Origin: Membranipora membranacea
Lineage: Eukaryota; Bryozoa; Gymnolaemata; Cheilostomatida; Membraniporidae
Reading direction: 5' to 3'
Length of the DNA: 64,000 nt
Assembly: GCA_914767715.1 (NCBI GenBank)
Contig: OU612073.1
Span: 22,072,001 to 22,136,000 of the forward strand
In this document: piece after piece, positions 35,001 to 50,000 of the stretch
Numbering within the stretch: the stretch's first letter is position 1
Layout of the letters: every line of letters starts with the position of its first letter
Made by a program: the position numbers and the translations under genes
Notes under the pieces: model-generated
Seen by the model: only the letters and a program-made list of their open reading frames with translations
The model's database searches: none
What the model was told of the DNA's origin: nothing

Positions 35001-38000
35001 TATTTATCTGCCCTTAATGTATACTTAATTTCTCACCCACTAGCCCCTTTATGAGCAGATTTTGATGCTCCACTCCTTTCAATTCCTGGTATGTCTCATT
35101 AATGTTGCACTGATTATTGTTAGACTAATTACTATTGAGGCAGTAGCGTAGCTGATCAATGTTGTACAGGGGCAATACGTTCCGAAACCACAACAAAGAA
35201 TGCTAGCACAAAAACAAGGACAAAATATGGATTTTCTAGAACACATTGTGCGTTCTCAATACGTTAACAAGGTACAATTGAGTGTGTTAGAGCGCACTGG
35301 AGCGTTAAACAGTGCAATCACATCACAGGCTTATAAATAGTAGTGTGTGGAGATAGCTAGGAGCATACATTATGCTTTCTCAGGACGTTATCCATTACCT
35401 GTTTCTGTGAATGTATAGCCATTTGTGAGATCTGTAACTTTGGCAGCATGGACAGTGAGCGACTTCTGTCTCATGGTAACTGCATTACTGTCATCCAGCT
35501 CGACAGAGTCAGCAAATACCTCTATATTCTCTATTATCCTACAACAACAATGTTAAATTGTGTTACATCTCAAAAAGATTAGGCACCATTTTCCGCGGGT
35601 CATGGCTAAATAAAGGATGAATTCGATGTCAGGTTGCAATTTTTTTGAACCATGTGTCATGACTTCATTGTTTTTGTTATCTGTGAGGAATTATCATTGA
35701 CTTCATGATTCATCCAAGAGTAGCAAGTTGATATGGGATTTTCCAGTACATTTTCCATTACACCGCGGCAATTGTACAGTACATATTATACCTTACCCCT
35801 GAACACTTTGAGTTTTCTGGTTGGCAGCTCTGAGTTGTACTGTACTGACACTCTGCATGCTGTCAAATGCCATCATGTAGTCATCTCTGTCTTCTACTGT
35901 AGGCCTGGCAGTGCTCAGAGTTTGGTTAAATATATCAGCCACTAACTCTACATCCAGGCTAGAGATTGGAGACGGATTCTCTTCACCCTCTCTGCCTACA
36001 CCGATGATCTGACTGATGTTTTGAACCACCTGGGAAGCTATAATAGAAAGAAGAATATAATAATACAGGCAACTTCTGCTTGCGTCTCTGGGGGCCGACC
36101 TCAGTCTTCAAATCTGGTTCTTCCTGTTGATTTATCCTTGCTTGTTACATTGAACATCAGCATTGAGATGACAGGTTAAGAGATGATGAAGTGTGGATAT
36201 GGCTTATTGCATCTCACATTGTATCGATGCCTCATTTCAATTCTTTTGCCAAACCCTTCGTCTGTCGCTTTTATACTTTTTCAATCTTAAAACTTAGAAG
36301 AGTCAGCCTTGTAAATGTATTGAATATGATACACATTATCTTCCCCCTCATGGCTAACTAATGCCATTCTGCGCATGCTCAGCTCTGGGCATGAGCTGAT
36401 CTCTGCAAAATTGAGTCTCGGAATTCCGAAGCCATCTGATTGGCTACCTGCTCTGGTGACATACTCCCCAAAGCGTGCGGATTTGTTATTAATAGTTATC
36501 CTCTCTTGTCATTATGAGCTGATTTTGATTGACAGTTTATGCAGGGGATATCCCATTTCCCCTTTCCAAAGTTGCAATCAGAACCCAAACTAAACTCATT
36601 GTTCTTGCACATGCGCAAATTCAAGTCACGCATGATGCATACTTAGGCTTACGACACCTGCTTTGTGGTAATGATAACCTAGTTTATCAGTGATCTACAT
36701 GCCCAGTCAGATCACCAGAGTCAGTATGAACTAATGCATGCAGTGTGTTAAGAGGGAATATGGTTGTTCAGTTCTGTCCCGTCTTGGGAAATATCCTTCA
36801 ATTATTAATTCTAACGGCAGGATAGACTTGTGACATAGTCTATCTCTGCAGCAAAGCAATGGTGGCGCTGCCTTTTATCAAAACAAAGCCCAAATATTTC
36901 CAAATTATTGATTTCCATTGTTTTCCGAATTTAGGTACTCAGTCTAGGTGAATTGATTCAGGCTCCATGCTGCAGAGCGGAGTGTATGCCTCAACAGTAT
37001 GGGCATGGGCAGAGTGTATGCCTCAACAGTATGGGCATAGGCAGAGTGTATACCTCAACAGTATGGGCATAGGCAGAGTGTATACCTCAACAGTATGGGC
37101 ATAGGCAGAGTGTGGATTAGTCAGCAAACTAGAGTAGTCTAAGTAGAAAAATTGACTGCAGTCATCATAAAACCAAAATTGACAATCCATACTTATAGCA
37201 CAATGTAATGATCATTTTATTGTGATTGTATATTCTATTATTCCATCATGTAAGAAGTTTCATGCAGCATCAAATAATTTGACAAGAAGTGCAATAAGCT
37301 CACCGGTTTCTGCAGTGATGATAGCTAGTGTGCTGTTCAGGTAGTCGGTATACTCAGAGGGGCAGATGGTGAAATCTTCATCACTGTAACCCGGATTGTC
37401 TGTTCTTACCATGCTACAAATGATCAATAAGAAGACAACCTCTCAACAGATGTTGTGACATCTCAAAATATTGTTTAAGTGAGAGAAAAAGCGTGCATGC
37501 GGGAGGGGGGGATAGTCGCATGCCTTCAGGGGAGGGTGAGGCAGTTGCTTTTATAAATGATCTAATATTGCTCTATTGGCAGGCTCCACATTTAGAAGTT
37601 TCACAAACAAAAGGCTAGACTGATCATAATGAAACATACCTAATAGTACACAAAACCGACTTTTAGAAGGAGTGTACCAAAAAGGGGTACCTAACAATCA
37701 CTAGATGTGCTGTTTTGAACCCACCATCAATCATCATGCACAACTACGTTAATCAAACATGTCTACTACTATTTCACCCTTAAAAATTTAAGTTAAAAAA
37801 CCCTAACTGACTTTAAAACAGTCCTTCCCCCTCATATCCCTGGCTCCATTGATGGACAAACTACTTTCTGGCAGGGTTTGCATTCCACTCATGTTGCTAG
37901 CGCCGTCGTCCTAAAATTTTGTAGGGGTGTATTGAAAGGGGTGCCTAAGAGTTACTAGATATATTGATCATGAGCATCACCCAAAAAAAAGCAAATAAAA

Positions 38001-41000
38001 ACCATGAGCGCACAGTATCATAAGCAGTAATAAATAAATAAATAAATAAATAAATAAAAGATGATCAAACTTCATTCGTTTTTAAACTCATTTCCTCACA
38101 CCAAGACCCCGTGATGTGTTGTTTTGATGCTCCACTCCCTTCAATTCTTGGTATGTCTCATTGATGTTGCACTGATTTTTATTATTAGACTAATTACTAT
38201 TGAGGCAGTAGTGTAGCTGATCAATGTTACACAGGGGCAATACATTCAGAAACCACAACAAAGAATGCTAGCACAAAAACAAGGACAAAATATGGATTTT
38301 CTAGAACACATTATGCGTTCTCAGGACGTAAACGAGGTACAAAGTAGTGTGTTAGAACGCACTGGAGCGTTAAATAGTGCTATCACAACAATAGTCAATA
38401 GCACATCTCTAGGAAAAAACTAGGAGCAGGGTACACAAAGCCTTGTCACTCGGCTACTATTTTTTGTTATTGGGAGCAAAACAAAAATGTAACCGGTGAG
38501 AAGGTTAGGTTATACAGGGTATACAACGAGTATTACCTCTAAGCAGTTTTGTAGATGAACATTTGAGAATTATATGGATAGAGATAGGAGCGCACACTGC
38601 TTGCAGTTGATCTCTGGGACGGGAGTTTTTTGCACCATAGTGCAAAGGCCAAGTGTTCAACCCACAATGTGTTCTAGAAAATCCATATTTTGTCCTAGCT
38701 TTTGTGCTAGCATTCTTTGTTGTGGTTTCAAAAGTGATCATTTACGTTTTGCCTTTGGAAGCAAATTCCTACCCATTGTGGGTGGGGTGAACTTTTAGTT
38801 TGGAAACTAAGGCTGAAAATTCACCTCACCCGCAATGTGTTTGCTTCCAAAGGCAAGATTTAAAACGAGTCGCAAAGATAATCGACCTGAACTGTTTGGT
38901 TGTGCATGCGCAAAGTGATAGGAGCTCACATTTACAAGGGATGGGGCCAAGAGAAAATACAACTAAGATTTCTAGTTTTACATTTTTTTTAGTGGCTGTC
39001 AGTGTATGCCACAAAAGCTCCTTTGTGCACAACTGTGTGTACTTACCAGTATTCCTGGAACCTGCTAATCTGATCTCCCCTCAGTGAGTAGCTGCAGTCG
39101 GCTGTTTGAGACTCGCCAAGCAGAATTCTCGGATTGAAGCCACAGTAAGCTAAAAAAAATATGTGAACACATACCATCCAGTATAATAATCAGCAATTAA
39201 ATAAGTTTTAGGCCTGGCTACGTTGGACTTAAGTCATGGAATCTACGCCAGTACAGGGATACAAGACAGTACGTCAATCAAAACAAAAGGTTCCTTCAGT
39301 ATTCATTAAGCACGCAACTCCAAAATCCCACATGTGGAGTTTAAACATCCCATTTAAAATGCCAAAACTATTACACCACACTAATGTGCCGTGGTATATG
39401 GATGGAAGTGTATTTATCACAGGCGCCAACTAAAAGGTTTTCATTGTCTTTTGATAGACTTCAACATTAAATCATATTTCACATTTCATTTTTATCCATT
39501 CCGCATTGGATGTTTCAACTTAGATCACTTAAACACTTACAGTTAGCCTCGGTGAATGCGTTGACACCAGATAAAAAGCCAGGTCGATCCCTTCTAGCCC
39601 CATCTCTGATTGTGAGTTTGATGGCTTCCAAGGATGGAGGTAGAACATCACTGGCAGAGGTAACTATCTCAAGGTCATAGAAGCATTGTGATCCAATATG
39701 TCTGGGCAAACATCTACAAGCAAAAATAAGGTGATATTGCTACAACAACAGATCCCCTGGCGCAGAGAGAGCCAGACAATAAAAATAGCGATAATAAGCA
39801 TAGTGCATTGGCGCACTAATTGATACTTTCGGTCACTGCAGTATACACTTATATTATGTTATACTTTTTGGCAATATATTTTTTTTTATATAATCATATT
39901 TATATCATATTATATTATGGTAATATCATATTATATATTATTATATCATATTATATTATATGTGTGAATGAGTTGAGTACGAGCAGTAGCTGCCGGTTCT
40001 TACCTCACAGGTAATTGTGTGTCGGTGAAGTTGACAGCGTATGAGATCTGAGGATTAATAGAGTTCAGATATCCCTCCAGCTGTGTCGGGAAGTTTGTGA
40101 TGTTATCAGTTGTCTGCACCACCCAGCTACCCTGACCCCTTGAGCGATCTACAGTAAAAGTTTTTTATTCAATGTATTTGGTGCAAAGGGAGAAATAAAT
40201 TCCGATTGGAATAACTTCAGTAAGTGTAATCCAAGGGAATTTTGACTAATCTTTTCAAAGTTTTGTCGCTGATGTCCTATTAGAGCAAGGCTTAAAATTG
40301 GATCAAGGACACTCTAGCATGGTAGGACACTTACTGATGTCATCACACTTTGATGACTATATAGTTAAACACGGTAGGAAATCAAAAGTCTTTTACCTCA
40401 ATTACCTGCAATGAACCAATGAGGAATAGTAGGGTGCCATTTCATACTACCCAATCAAAGAGCACCAACGCATTAGCTAACATAGAAATAGTGATTGAAA
40501 ATACTTACAGTTCTTGATGGAGAGAGCTTCTGTTGATTGAGTTTGGATGAGTCCGGCAGCGTTGCACAAGTTTCCCTGACAGCAAGTCACAGCCTCACAG
40601 GAGTCATGTGTGCATGTGACACTATACAAGAGAAACGTTAAATTTGGTAGACATTTATATGAATCATCCACGCATTCCCAACCAATGACAAGCAAAACTT
40701 ATGAGGATAGGACATTCAATGGACAGACAACTCTGTAACACCGTATGTATATATAAATGAACAGCATGAGGTTATCATACTTTGCTGTGGTTGCTGGCAA
40801 TGGCATTTCATCATCAACCCTTGTGGTTCTAATTGAAACGCTGGTACCAGCAACCCCCCTGCCCCCCGGAATCGTTAAATAAGTACAGACTAATCTAGCT
40901 TCAACAATATTCAAAAAGATTCTAAACAATAACTGTTTTAAACATTTGATGCAGCCCTCCAGTATGTTGGTGGAGAGATACTGCAGTAGTAATCTAGATA

Positions 41001-44000
41001 CCCAACCTTTGCAATATTCCCATGAGGGAAACCATAACTATAAACCATAACCATCACTGAAAGTTTGCTCACCTGTTTTCACATTCTTCAGCGCAAGGGT
41101 TTTTCTGAATAGTACTAATATCTGTGATCTCGGCACCGGATTCAGCATTCAATGCAAACCTGAACTCATTTCTGCAGTAGACGGTTGATAGCGATGCACA
41201 GGTACGGTTTGTCAAACCTTCTGTGTTAAACTCAGCACACAACAGGGGACCTAAAGTCATGTATTAAACAATACTTTCATGTCAGTAGGTAAGGTAATAT
41301 CAACAATAATTGTTCTTGGGTTTGTATCAAGGTCTGCAGTTCCAGCAAATTTTCTTCTGTTCAACCGTAACAAAGGTGATATGACTTTTATCTGTGTGGA
41401 TCAATCCTGAACCAAAAAAATCTGCAGTTACAACATGGTTACAAAAATGGCCAGATGCTTGCAAGGTTACGCAAATCAAGGCACTTACAAGCCAATGCAA
41501 AGCCAATCAAAATTTGTCCATCGCGAAAGCACAACGGTTTATCAGCACAATACAATGTTTAGCCGCAATTATAGACAGGGTTCTACGAAACAAGAATGTC
41601 TGGGTTAACACAGAAATCAGAAAATTATGGTTGACGCCGATGAGATCTCAAAACACTCTGCAGCAGAAGACAGTTCTGTGTGAATGTTACTCGATACCAG
41701 AATGAGAAAACTAAGCTAGTGAGGTTATTGCAGGTAGAAATCTGGTGACAATAGTGGGTAATAATGTCAGGTTATAAACGAAACTCTTAGGACCGGTGCT
41801 TAATAGGTGAAGGGTTATAAGGTCACCACCGGTTGACAGTTAGAAGCTGCAGTGCACTCAAACGCGGCTCCAACCTTGAATTTTTGAGGTCATCTCCGTT
41901 GTTGGCGTGGTCATCTGTAAGGTTGTTGTTGAAACATCCCTGCCTGTTGCTGACCTACTAGTTGATGTTGAATGCAGATCTGTTGTAGTTGGCCCTTCTG
42001 TTGTTGACCCTTCTGTTGTTGTTGTAGCTGTTATTGTTGTAGTTGCAGCCATTGTTGTTGTAAATGAAGAATCTGTAGGGGTGGATGGAATGGCGGTTGA
42101 TGATTCTTTTGTTTGAGACTGTGATTGAGTATTATTCATAGTTGGGCTTGTTATGTTAGTAGTTGGGCTTTCAGTGTTTGTGATGGGAACAGCAGTCACA
42201 TTTGAGTTCGTGGTTTGGGCCTCAGTGGATGTGAGGGTTGTGGAAGGTTCAATCGATAGAATGGTGGTTGGTGTTTCTTGTGTGCGAGACTGTGAGTGAG
42301 TATTATTCATCGCCGGGCCTGTAGTGTTTGTGATGGGAACAGCAGTAACATTAAGGTCTGTGGTTTGGGCCTCAGTGAATGTGACTGCCGTCGAAGGTTC
42401 AGTCGATGACGGTACTGAATGAGAACTTGTTTGCAAAGTTGTAGAACTAGAATGATACATGGACGTTTCTAAGGTGGAGGTGGTTTCCTTTTCAATGGTT
42501 GATGGAACAGTGGTGGTTGAAATCACGTCCCCAGGGGCAGTGGTAGTATCACCTGATGTACTAGTTAACAGTTCCTGAGTGGAAGACGGTGAAGTAACAT
42601 GTGTCACTGTTGAATTTAAAATGTCAGTGGAAAGCTTCTCAGTAGATGTGGCAGTGACTTTGGTTCTCATATCATAACCTGTGGTTGGTGTTACATTAGA
42701 AAATACCGCTTTTGAGGTTTCAATACCTTGTGACATTGAGTTTGTTTGCATATCTGTTGGGTTAAGAACCGGTGAAGATTTTGTTGTTATAGAATCTGTA
42801 GAAAACAGAGTGGTGGCGGTTGAGCTGGTGGTAGATTCCCATTCTGGATTTTCAATGGTTGTTCTGTTCTGATCTTGCGTGGAATTACTCCCGGGACCTA
42901 TAGTTGAGTCAACAGTACTAGTGTAAACTGAGGGTGTACTTGTTGTTGGCTGGTTAGTTGGCGGTGTTGCATCAGGCCAAGAGGTAAAATTATTGGTTGT
43001 CATTGCTTGACTGTCAGTCATTGTAGACTCAGTGATGGTTACCTCAGTTGAGCTGTTTGCAGATGACGATGTTTCTATCGTAGAGTTTCCAGCACCAGTG
43101 TTTAAAATACTTTCTGTTGATGTCAGTGAAAGAGTGGAGTTAGTTGTTTCAGTCACAAAAATTGAAGTTGCAGTAGTAGTGTTTGTGGACAATGATGTGG
43201 ACAAGGATGGGGTGGATTTCACTACACCATCAGTTGCATTGACTGAAGAATTAGTTACAGAATTTATGGTTGTATGATCTGTTGTGAACGTGCTATTATT
43301 ATCAGTAGCACCAGATTGTGTAGTTGTGGGTGTGAGATGTGTGGTTGTAATATTTGTAGTAACTGTCAGTGAAGCTGTTGAAGTCACTGTGGGTAATGTT
43401 TCAGTTGTTGTTGACAGTATTTCTGTTGCATTTATTCCAACTGTTGTTGCCGTGGTGTTTTCGGATATTATTATATTCTCGGTAGTTTGACCAGTAACAT
43501 TCATTAATTCTGTAGTTGTTTCCGAAACCAAATTCCCATTTGTGAGTGTAGCGTTCATAAGCTCTGTAGAATCTGATTGTGTTGATGTGATCGGACTTGC
43601 AGTAGTTGTTGTAAATGGTGTACTTGTTGTATTGTTGGAATACGAGCCTGCTGTAGAGGAAGGGGGAGTAGCTGTGGTTGTGTTCATGTGAGGGCTTGTT
43701 AAAATAAGCAGCCTAGTGGTTACTGGATGGCCCACCATAGTTGAGGTTTGAGCACTTGATCTTTTTACCGTAGCGTTTGTGTGGTCAGTAGCTCCAGCTA
43801 ATGATGTGGTTAAATAACCAGCTGAGGTTAACCCAGTAGCACCAGGGGTAGTTTGGACGGGAGGAGTGGAGGGATTATAGGTCCTCTTTGTAATGTTTGT
43901 GGGGTGGGTTGGTTCGGTAACATTATAATGAGGTGAAATGCTTGTAAAATCTGCCATGCTGGTTGTATTTGGCATGCGTGTGGAGGTTACATTTGATACA

Positions 44001-47000
44001 ATAGCAGAGCTTTTACCTGTAGAGCTTGTGGCAGTCGGAGTTGGTGTTTGCTGGACAGTAGTAGATATCTTACTAGTAGATACCGGCATAGTATTTGTCG
44101 TGGCTGAACTTTCATTTACCCCCGCTGATGTCGCGCTTATTGAGATGGTGTTGGGCATTGTATTTGGCAATGTGTCAGGCCTTGTTGTGGGCATTGTTGT
44201 GGTCCTGATGTCAGGCGTTGAAACACCTTCATCCGTTGACAACATCGTCACTTCTGTGCTAAAACCTATATCCGTTGATAAAATGGTTGATAGCATAGGC
44301 GGTACTGTGGATGATTGGGTAGTGCTGTGCGTTGGTATTGTTGTTTCTTCAAATTTTTGAGTTGTTGAAAATTTAATATTTGTTGTTTCAACAGGGGGCA
44401 TCGATGTCAATTCTGTTGAAGACGAGTCATTACCTGGATTTTCTGTTGTGCTGAATTCAGTACTATGAGGATTCTCGGTGGATTCATCAAAATCTAGAAG
44501 ATATTTGAACAGGTTTAAGGGAGCATGCACATTCAAAAGCCTTCATTACGCTCATTACAATACAGCTCTCATTATGTTTTCCAGGAGCAAAAAATAATTA
44601 TAAAGGGAGGTTGACTGTTGATGTATGATAATGGCATGCCAAAGCGATTTTGGAAACAAGCATCGCGCTGGAGAAAAGGCATTATTAGGCAAAAATCTGG
44701 TGCCGCAGACGTCATCAGAGAAAGAAATTAGCCTGAACTATAAACTCAAAAGGCTACAATGAAGAAACTCCCAAAAGATTGAAAAAAGAATTAAATATCA
44801 CAAAAGAGTAGCTTACCACAATAGTTTCCATCCTGTGCAATATCACTGAGTAAGCTCACTCCCCCATTTCTATTGTGACAGGATCCACCTATGGTGAAGC
44901 CCTCATCTTTGGCATACTGCAATAACTCTACCACCTCACAGCTACATATAACTGGGTTGTTTGCCAGAAACCTGGTATTCAGAATAAGAGTATGACAACA
45001 TGAAATGGGACTGAAAAAACAGTTAAACATTCAACTACAAGCTCTCTTCCCCCATTTGTGTACATATCATATCATGATAGATAATTAGTGATGTGGATCC
45101 AGTTTTGAAATTATAACCTTGGCTTTGGTGACACATTTCACTAAAACTCCTGGAGGTGTTTGAGCATTTATTTCATGGCAAAATCGCTTTTCTAGGCGGA
45201 TTGGACGACATAAACATAGACCTAATTACAATATAAAGGGCTCATTGCCCAGACTGAAATCTGAAGTGCATATTCTGTATTTAAAGTTATCTACTCTCTA
45301 TGTAGCATGTGATAACTCCAAACCTATATATTTCCTTATCGGTCCCTGGAGTGACCAAGTTATTAACAGCTTCATACTGATTAGTTTATAGTATAAACAT
45401 GAAAAATAAACACAATTCACTAAGAAATCACTTAATTCTCAAAGACAACATTGTACTTACACATTCCGTAAAATGGGCATATTATCGAAAGCATCCGGAT
45501 GGACACGACTGATATTGTTGAAATGAAGATAACTACAATTATATATTACAACACGTGACATAGGTGACAAGGCTCATGCGAGTGCTATAATTAGCCTAAT
45601 CTCAGATCACCCAAGTGCAGAAATCGTTCAACACATTCGACTAAAGACCCAAAGATACATTAACAATACAAATTTCGATTCAGCCCTGCCAATTGTTTGT
45701 TGAATGTTTGCTAATATCTGATGAAACAATGGAAGGTATTCAGTTTTCTGACATTTTGGGTGAACTGAGGTAGGTTAGCAGGAGAGAATAACACTATGGT
45801 TCCATACTTCGATTTTGTGGTTCACTCCAATTTCGAATGGTTAGAATCCAGTGGATTCTAACCATTCCCATGATGGGAAAAACATGAAAAGAATCTGCCG
45901 CGGCCGGGACTTGAAGGCATTGTGTGCAAGCGCGCTAACCATTTAGCCACGCCGCCAATTAGGAAATAGGTCGAATAAACACGGTATGGATATTTGCGTC
46001 CAAAAAGTCATTCGTCCCAATCGGAATTTGACTTTAATGCCGTTTCCATGGGGCGATTACTCCCGAAATCCTTACAAAATCGACACATGGAACCATAGTG
46101 TAAGAGAGTTACAACAAAGTTAAATGTTATCAGTACAATGATCACAGCTGTGCCACCAGGACATGCATATATACGGAGTGTGGATGTTAGCCCCTTACAG
46201 AATTAATAATTTAGTGGATTCACATCATATCGACCTAGATGAGCGTTTTTGAGTTCACAGGCTATTATGTCAGCTTATTTTGAGTTTTGAATTTTGTAGC
46301 CAAAGACAAATTGTAAGGCTGATAAAAGTTTGTGAACGCCAATTGGCGCTTTGGTAAAATTCAAAATCAGACTAGATCCAAGATCCCAGATCAAGTTTAA
46401 CTTTAAGTTTGGGATAGGAGTTGTTCCACTTTGAACGGCAATACAAGCCCAGTGAACTTAATCTTTGACTAGATACAGTGGTGGAAGACAATCAGTAAAA
46501 AAAGGAGGCAACGGACAATGATAATTAAACATAATCTGGATGGGATGCTCGCGTGCATTTTTAGCATACAGCACACAAAACGATGTTAACCACGAATATT
46601 ACAACGGTACAATATAGATCAAGTTTGATTCAATTTGCCTGAATATCCCTTTCTTCTCACTGTAGTGATAGGCTCCATCCAGGGTGTTTGTACCAACTGC
46701 CACTAGCTCAAAGGGGGAGCAACTCTGAATGCAAGTGATTTGGATCATACTTGATCTAAACACAATAAAGTGCATGCAGTTGAATGCATGCGTTTTGTTT
46801 TAGCCAGGTTAGAGCATGCGAATCAGAGGCAATCACTAATACTTACATGAAGTTCAGCTGAACTAGACCAGATAAGGAATTTTCATTGATAGAAGTAAGA
46901 TGATTGTATTCCAGATAGCTACAAAATTCCAGACTGGATAGTAATCACAGGTCCATGCCATTCTATGAGATAGGTTAAGGTAAAACCAAAGCTGTTTTGA

Positions 47001-50000
47001 ATGAGGGTGGCAGTTGTGCCTGCCTGCAATTATCCATAATCATTCCCTTGATGAAGGTTGGTTGACTAACGTGAGTTATTGGGGCACGAGGTAGTAGGTT
47101 TAGAATTTGTAGTTCTAAGACGCCACTGTGACTCCCCATCCAAATCAAAACAGCTTTAGAACTCGAGCTAAGTAATGGGAGTCAGTGCGAGAGGAGATGC
47201 AAGAAGCTCTACAATCATAACTAGTGGTATATCTGTCTATATGATGAGCCTCATATAATATATCTTATGATTTTATAACGGGTGGGGATAACGTGATGGT
47301 GTAGTAAGTGTAGCATATCATCACAGGCTGACAACAGCCAAGATTTAGCAATTGCAACTATCTACATTAATGCTGTGCGTACAGTTACAAATCATCTTTT
47401 TGTGAAAAGAGACTCTCCGACAGCTAAATCAGCATTGTGGTAACAAAAATCTAGCTGCCACCAAAAGACCAGGACAGTAGAAGTTTTTATCTAAACTAAA
47501 CAATGATTTATACTAACTCGCAGCTAAGACTAGTATAAAACCATTGAGTATATAATAACTCTATGTATAAAACTCACAGCAAACGCAGAGTAGACAGATT
47601 CTCGAAGGTACCTCGCTCTATATCAGATATAAAATTGTTATCCAGCTTCCTGAAATAAAGGAAATTAGTTTAGGTTATTAGGTATTCATTTTGTCACTGA
47701 CTAAAGAGTGATGTTGATTAAAATACTGTTGTGGATAAACTTTAAATATTCTAAAATTGCTAGCATATGTACCGCTCAAATGCCTCAAGGTTAGAATTGA
47801 ACTCATCAGTCTAAGCAGTCCTAAGGCTTAAAATGCACAGTATAGCAAAGGCTCTGTATGCATTTCGATACAAATTTGTAAACTTCTATACATCTCCTTC
47901 TATAAATTCTTAGGCTTTGAACTGGACCACAAAAGAGGAAGCTCGCAAATATCCCTGGATTCTTGCCTCCCCTTTCAAATTTTCTACACTCTGTCTTATG
48001 TAGATAGTTACTGGTTTCTAATTTCTGGGTACTGGTCTGGTGCTTGCTTGACAAGCCGCAGTAAGTATTTTGTAGGTTTATCAATAAATAATTATTTCTT
48101 TACTATAATTGTAAGATTGTAAGATTAATCAGCTAATGACATTTCCTTACAGGATTCTATTAGAAATATTAAGAAACTAAAAAAGGATCAATGGCCTCTA
48201 AATCTAGAAAACATACATTCACATTGACAATAGATAATAGGATACCAAGTTCCTGCAACGGAGGGCAAAATCCTTATTCTTAGTTGACTTATCTTTTGAT
48301 TTTTTTTATAACTCTTCCTGTGAATTATCTTGTTTTTATTTATTGATATATAACATTATAAATGTTGATGCTGAAACCGAAATCTAAAAAATATCTGTTT
48401 GCACAACGTGAAGCATCTCCATGCCAAAACTCCGACTTCTATTCCATCTATAGGTGAGATAAAAGTTGAAGCAAGGCATGGAGTCCCTTTGCGTTGTGCA
48501 ATCTGGGATTTTTTGTTATGTATCAAACATTAATCCAATCAATATAACATTGATAACATTAACATTTTGTTATACCACAAAAGCTATTTAAGAGTTATCC
48601 ACCCTAAGTTAGAACCAACAGCAAATCAACATAGCGACGAAGCTGCCTAGACAGTAGAGCTCAAGAATGCCTTGGTTTCTGGTAGTTGCAGTTCATTATC
48701 AGCCACCTTGGTTGGATGGAAGGTGATTATGAAGTGCCACTAACAGCGCTCAAGACAAACTTTGAGCACTTCAACAAAACGAAGAGCAATCCGACTAAAC
48801 AAAATAAGATTCAAAATATAATAATAATTAAAATAAATACTTACAAGAGCACCAGACGAGGAAGATGAGCAAACATGCCAGCGGTCAGCCTCTGTATATT
48901 GTTGTGAGACAGGATTCTGAAATAAAAGTGCTCAAGTATATTTATAGTTTGAAAAATCTTCTGATGCGTATGATACACCGAAGAGCAACTGCAATGTTGG
49001 TGGCATCCATTCCCAACCACCGCCATACTAACGATTGAGACGATTTGGATGCGGTTGATAATGCCACTACCAGCAACCCCAGCAAGAGTTTGAGCGTTTA
49101 AACTTGCTGAGCTGTTAGATCCATTAACGTGTTTTTGTTCTTTCCATGTTTCAAGTTCTTTATTATATTTGAGATATTTTTTACTTTGGTACATAAGAAT
49201 AGAAGTCAGAAAGTACCCATTTCACAGCATACTTTATTTATTGGTTTTCACCTTTAGCCTGTGTAAGGCATACACCCTAATCCTGATAAAAGTAACATTA
49301 TGGGTTACACTGACAACAGGCAAAATAAAACTGATAAGACAGTATCACTTAACTCAAAGTAACCGTTTGAATGGAGGTAATCTGCTCTTTTTGGGGTGAC
49401 AGTGCAGGGTCAGGTGTGAGTGTGTTACACACAAAATAACTGATAGGGGATGAGATAACTTTAATAAGATCAATGACCATCTACTAACCAGGCCGAGTTG
49501 GTAGATGGTAGATGGTTTTCTCAAGTTTTACACTTAGTGATAACAATACTATCAATAATTCGAACAAAAATATTTAAGTAATTTGCTACAACAACATACC
49601 AAATATTCTACAATCTATCTACGTGGCCCACTAGCTAATGCATTATGTCCAATAAGGCAGTATCACCTAACTATTAGGTGATAAGAAAATCTTAATCCAC
49701 CCAAAATCTTGACTATCTAAAGGTACCATAAACACTGAGAGACAACAAGCAGTGGTGATTAGTAGAGAGTGTCAGCTTATGAGATCTGACATTACTTCCC
49801 AGTTCCCACACTACAAAGGTGGTACTCTACCCATACATCAATCCCATTATGAATGAGTTAGCGCATGTCAATTTGCACAATCAAAAAATAACATTCTTGC
49901 AGAACTCATAGATAGAGGAATCTAAGATTTCCCATAAGAGTAAGATACTTGACAGCAGACACTCTCTCAATATTCATCCAGACTCAGACGCTTAATAACG

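Noticed and set aside
41394-41705. Plus-strand ORF of 103 codons between receptor exons
   Set aside because: No domain, no promoter or splice context; lies inside an intron on the opposite strand.
43032-44360. Val-rich plus-strand ORFs (up to 140 codons) across the mucin exon
   Set aside because: They are the antisense of Ser/Thr codons and have no domain or splice structure.
45898-45958. Functional tRNA gene
   Set aside because: The A-B box spacing is short and no cloverleaf can be drawn; it sits inside a MITE.
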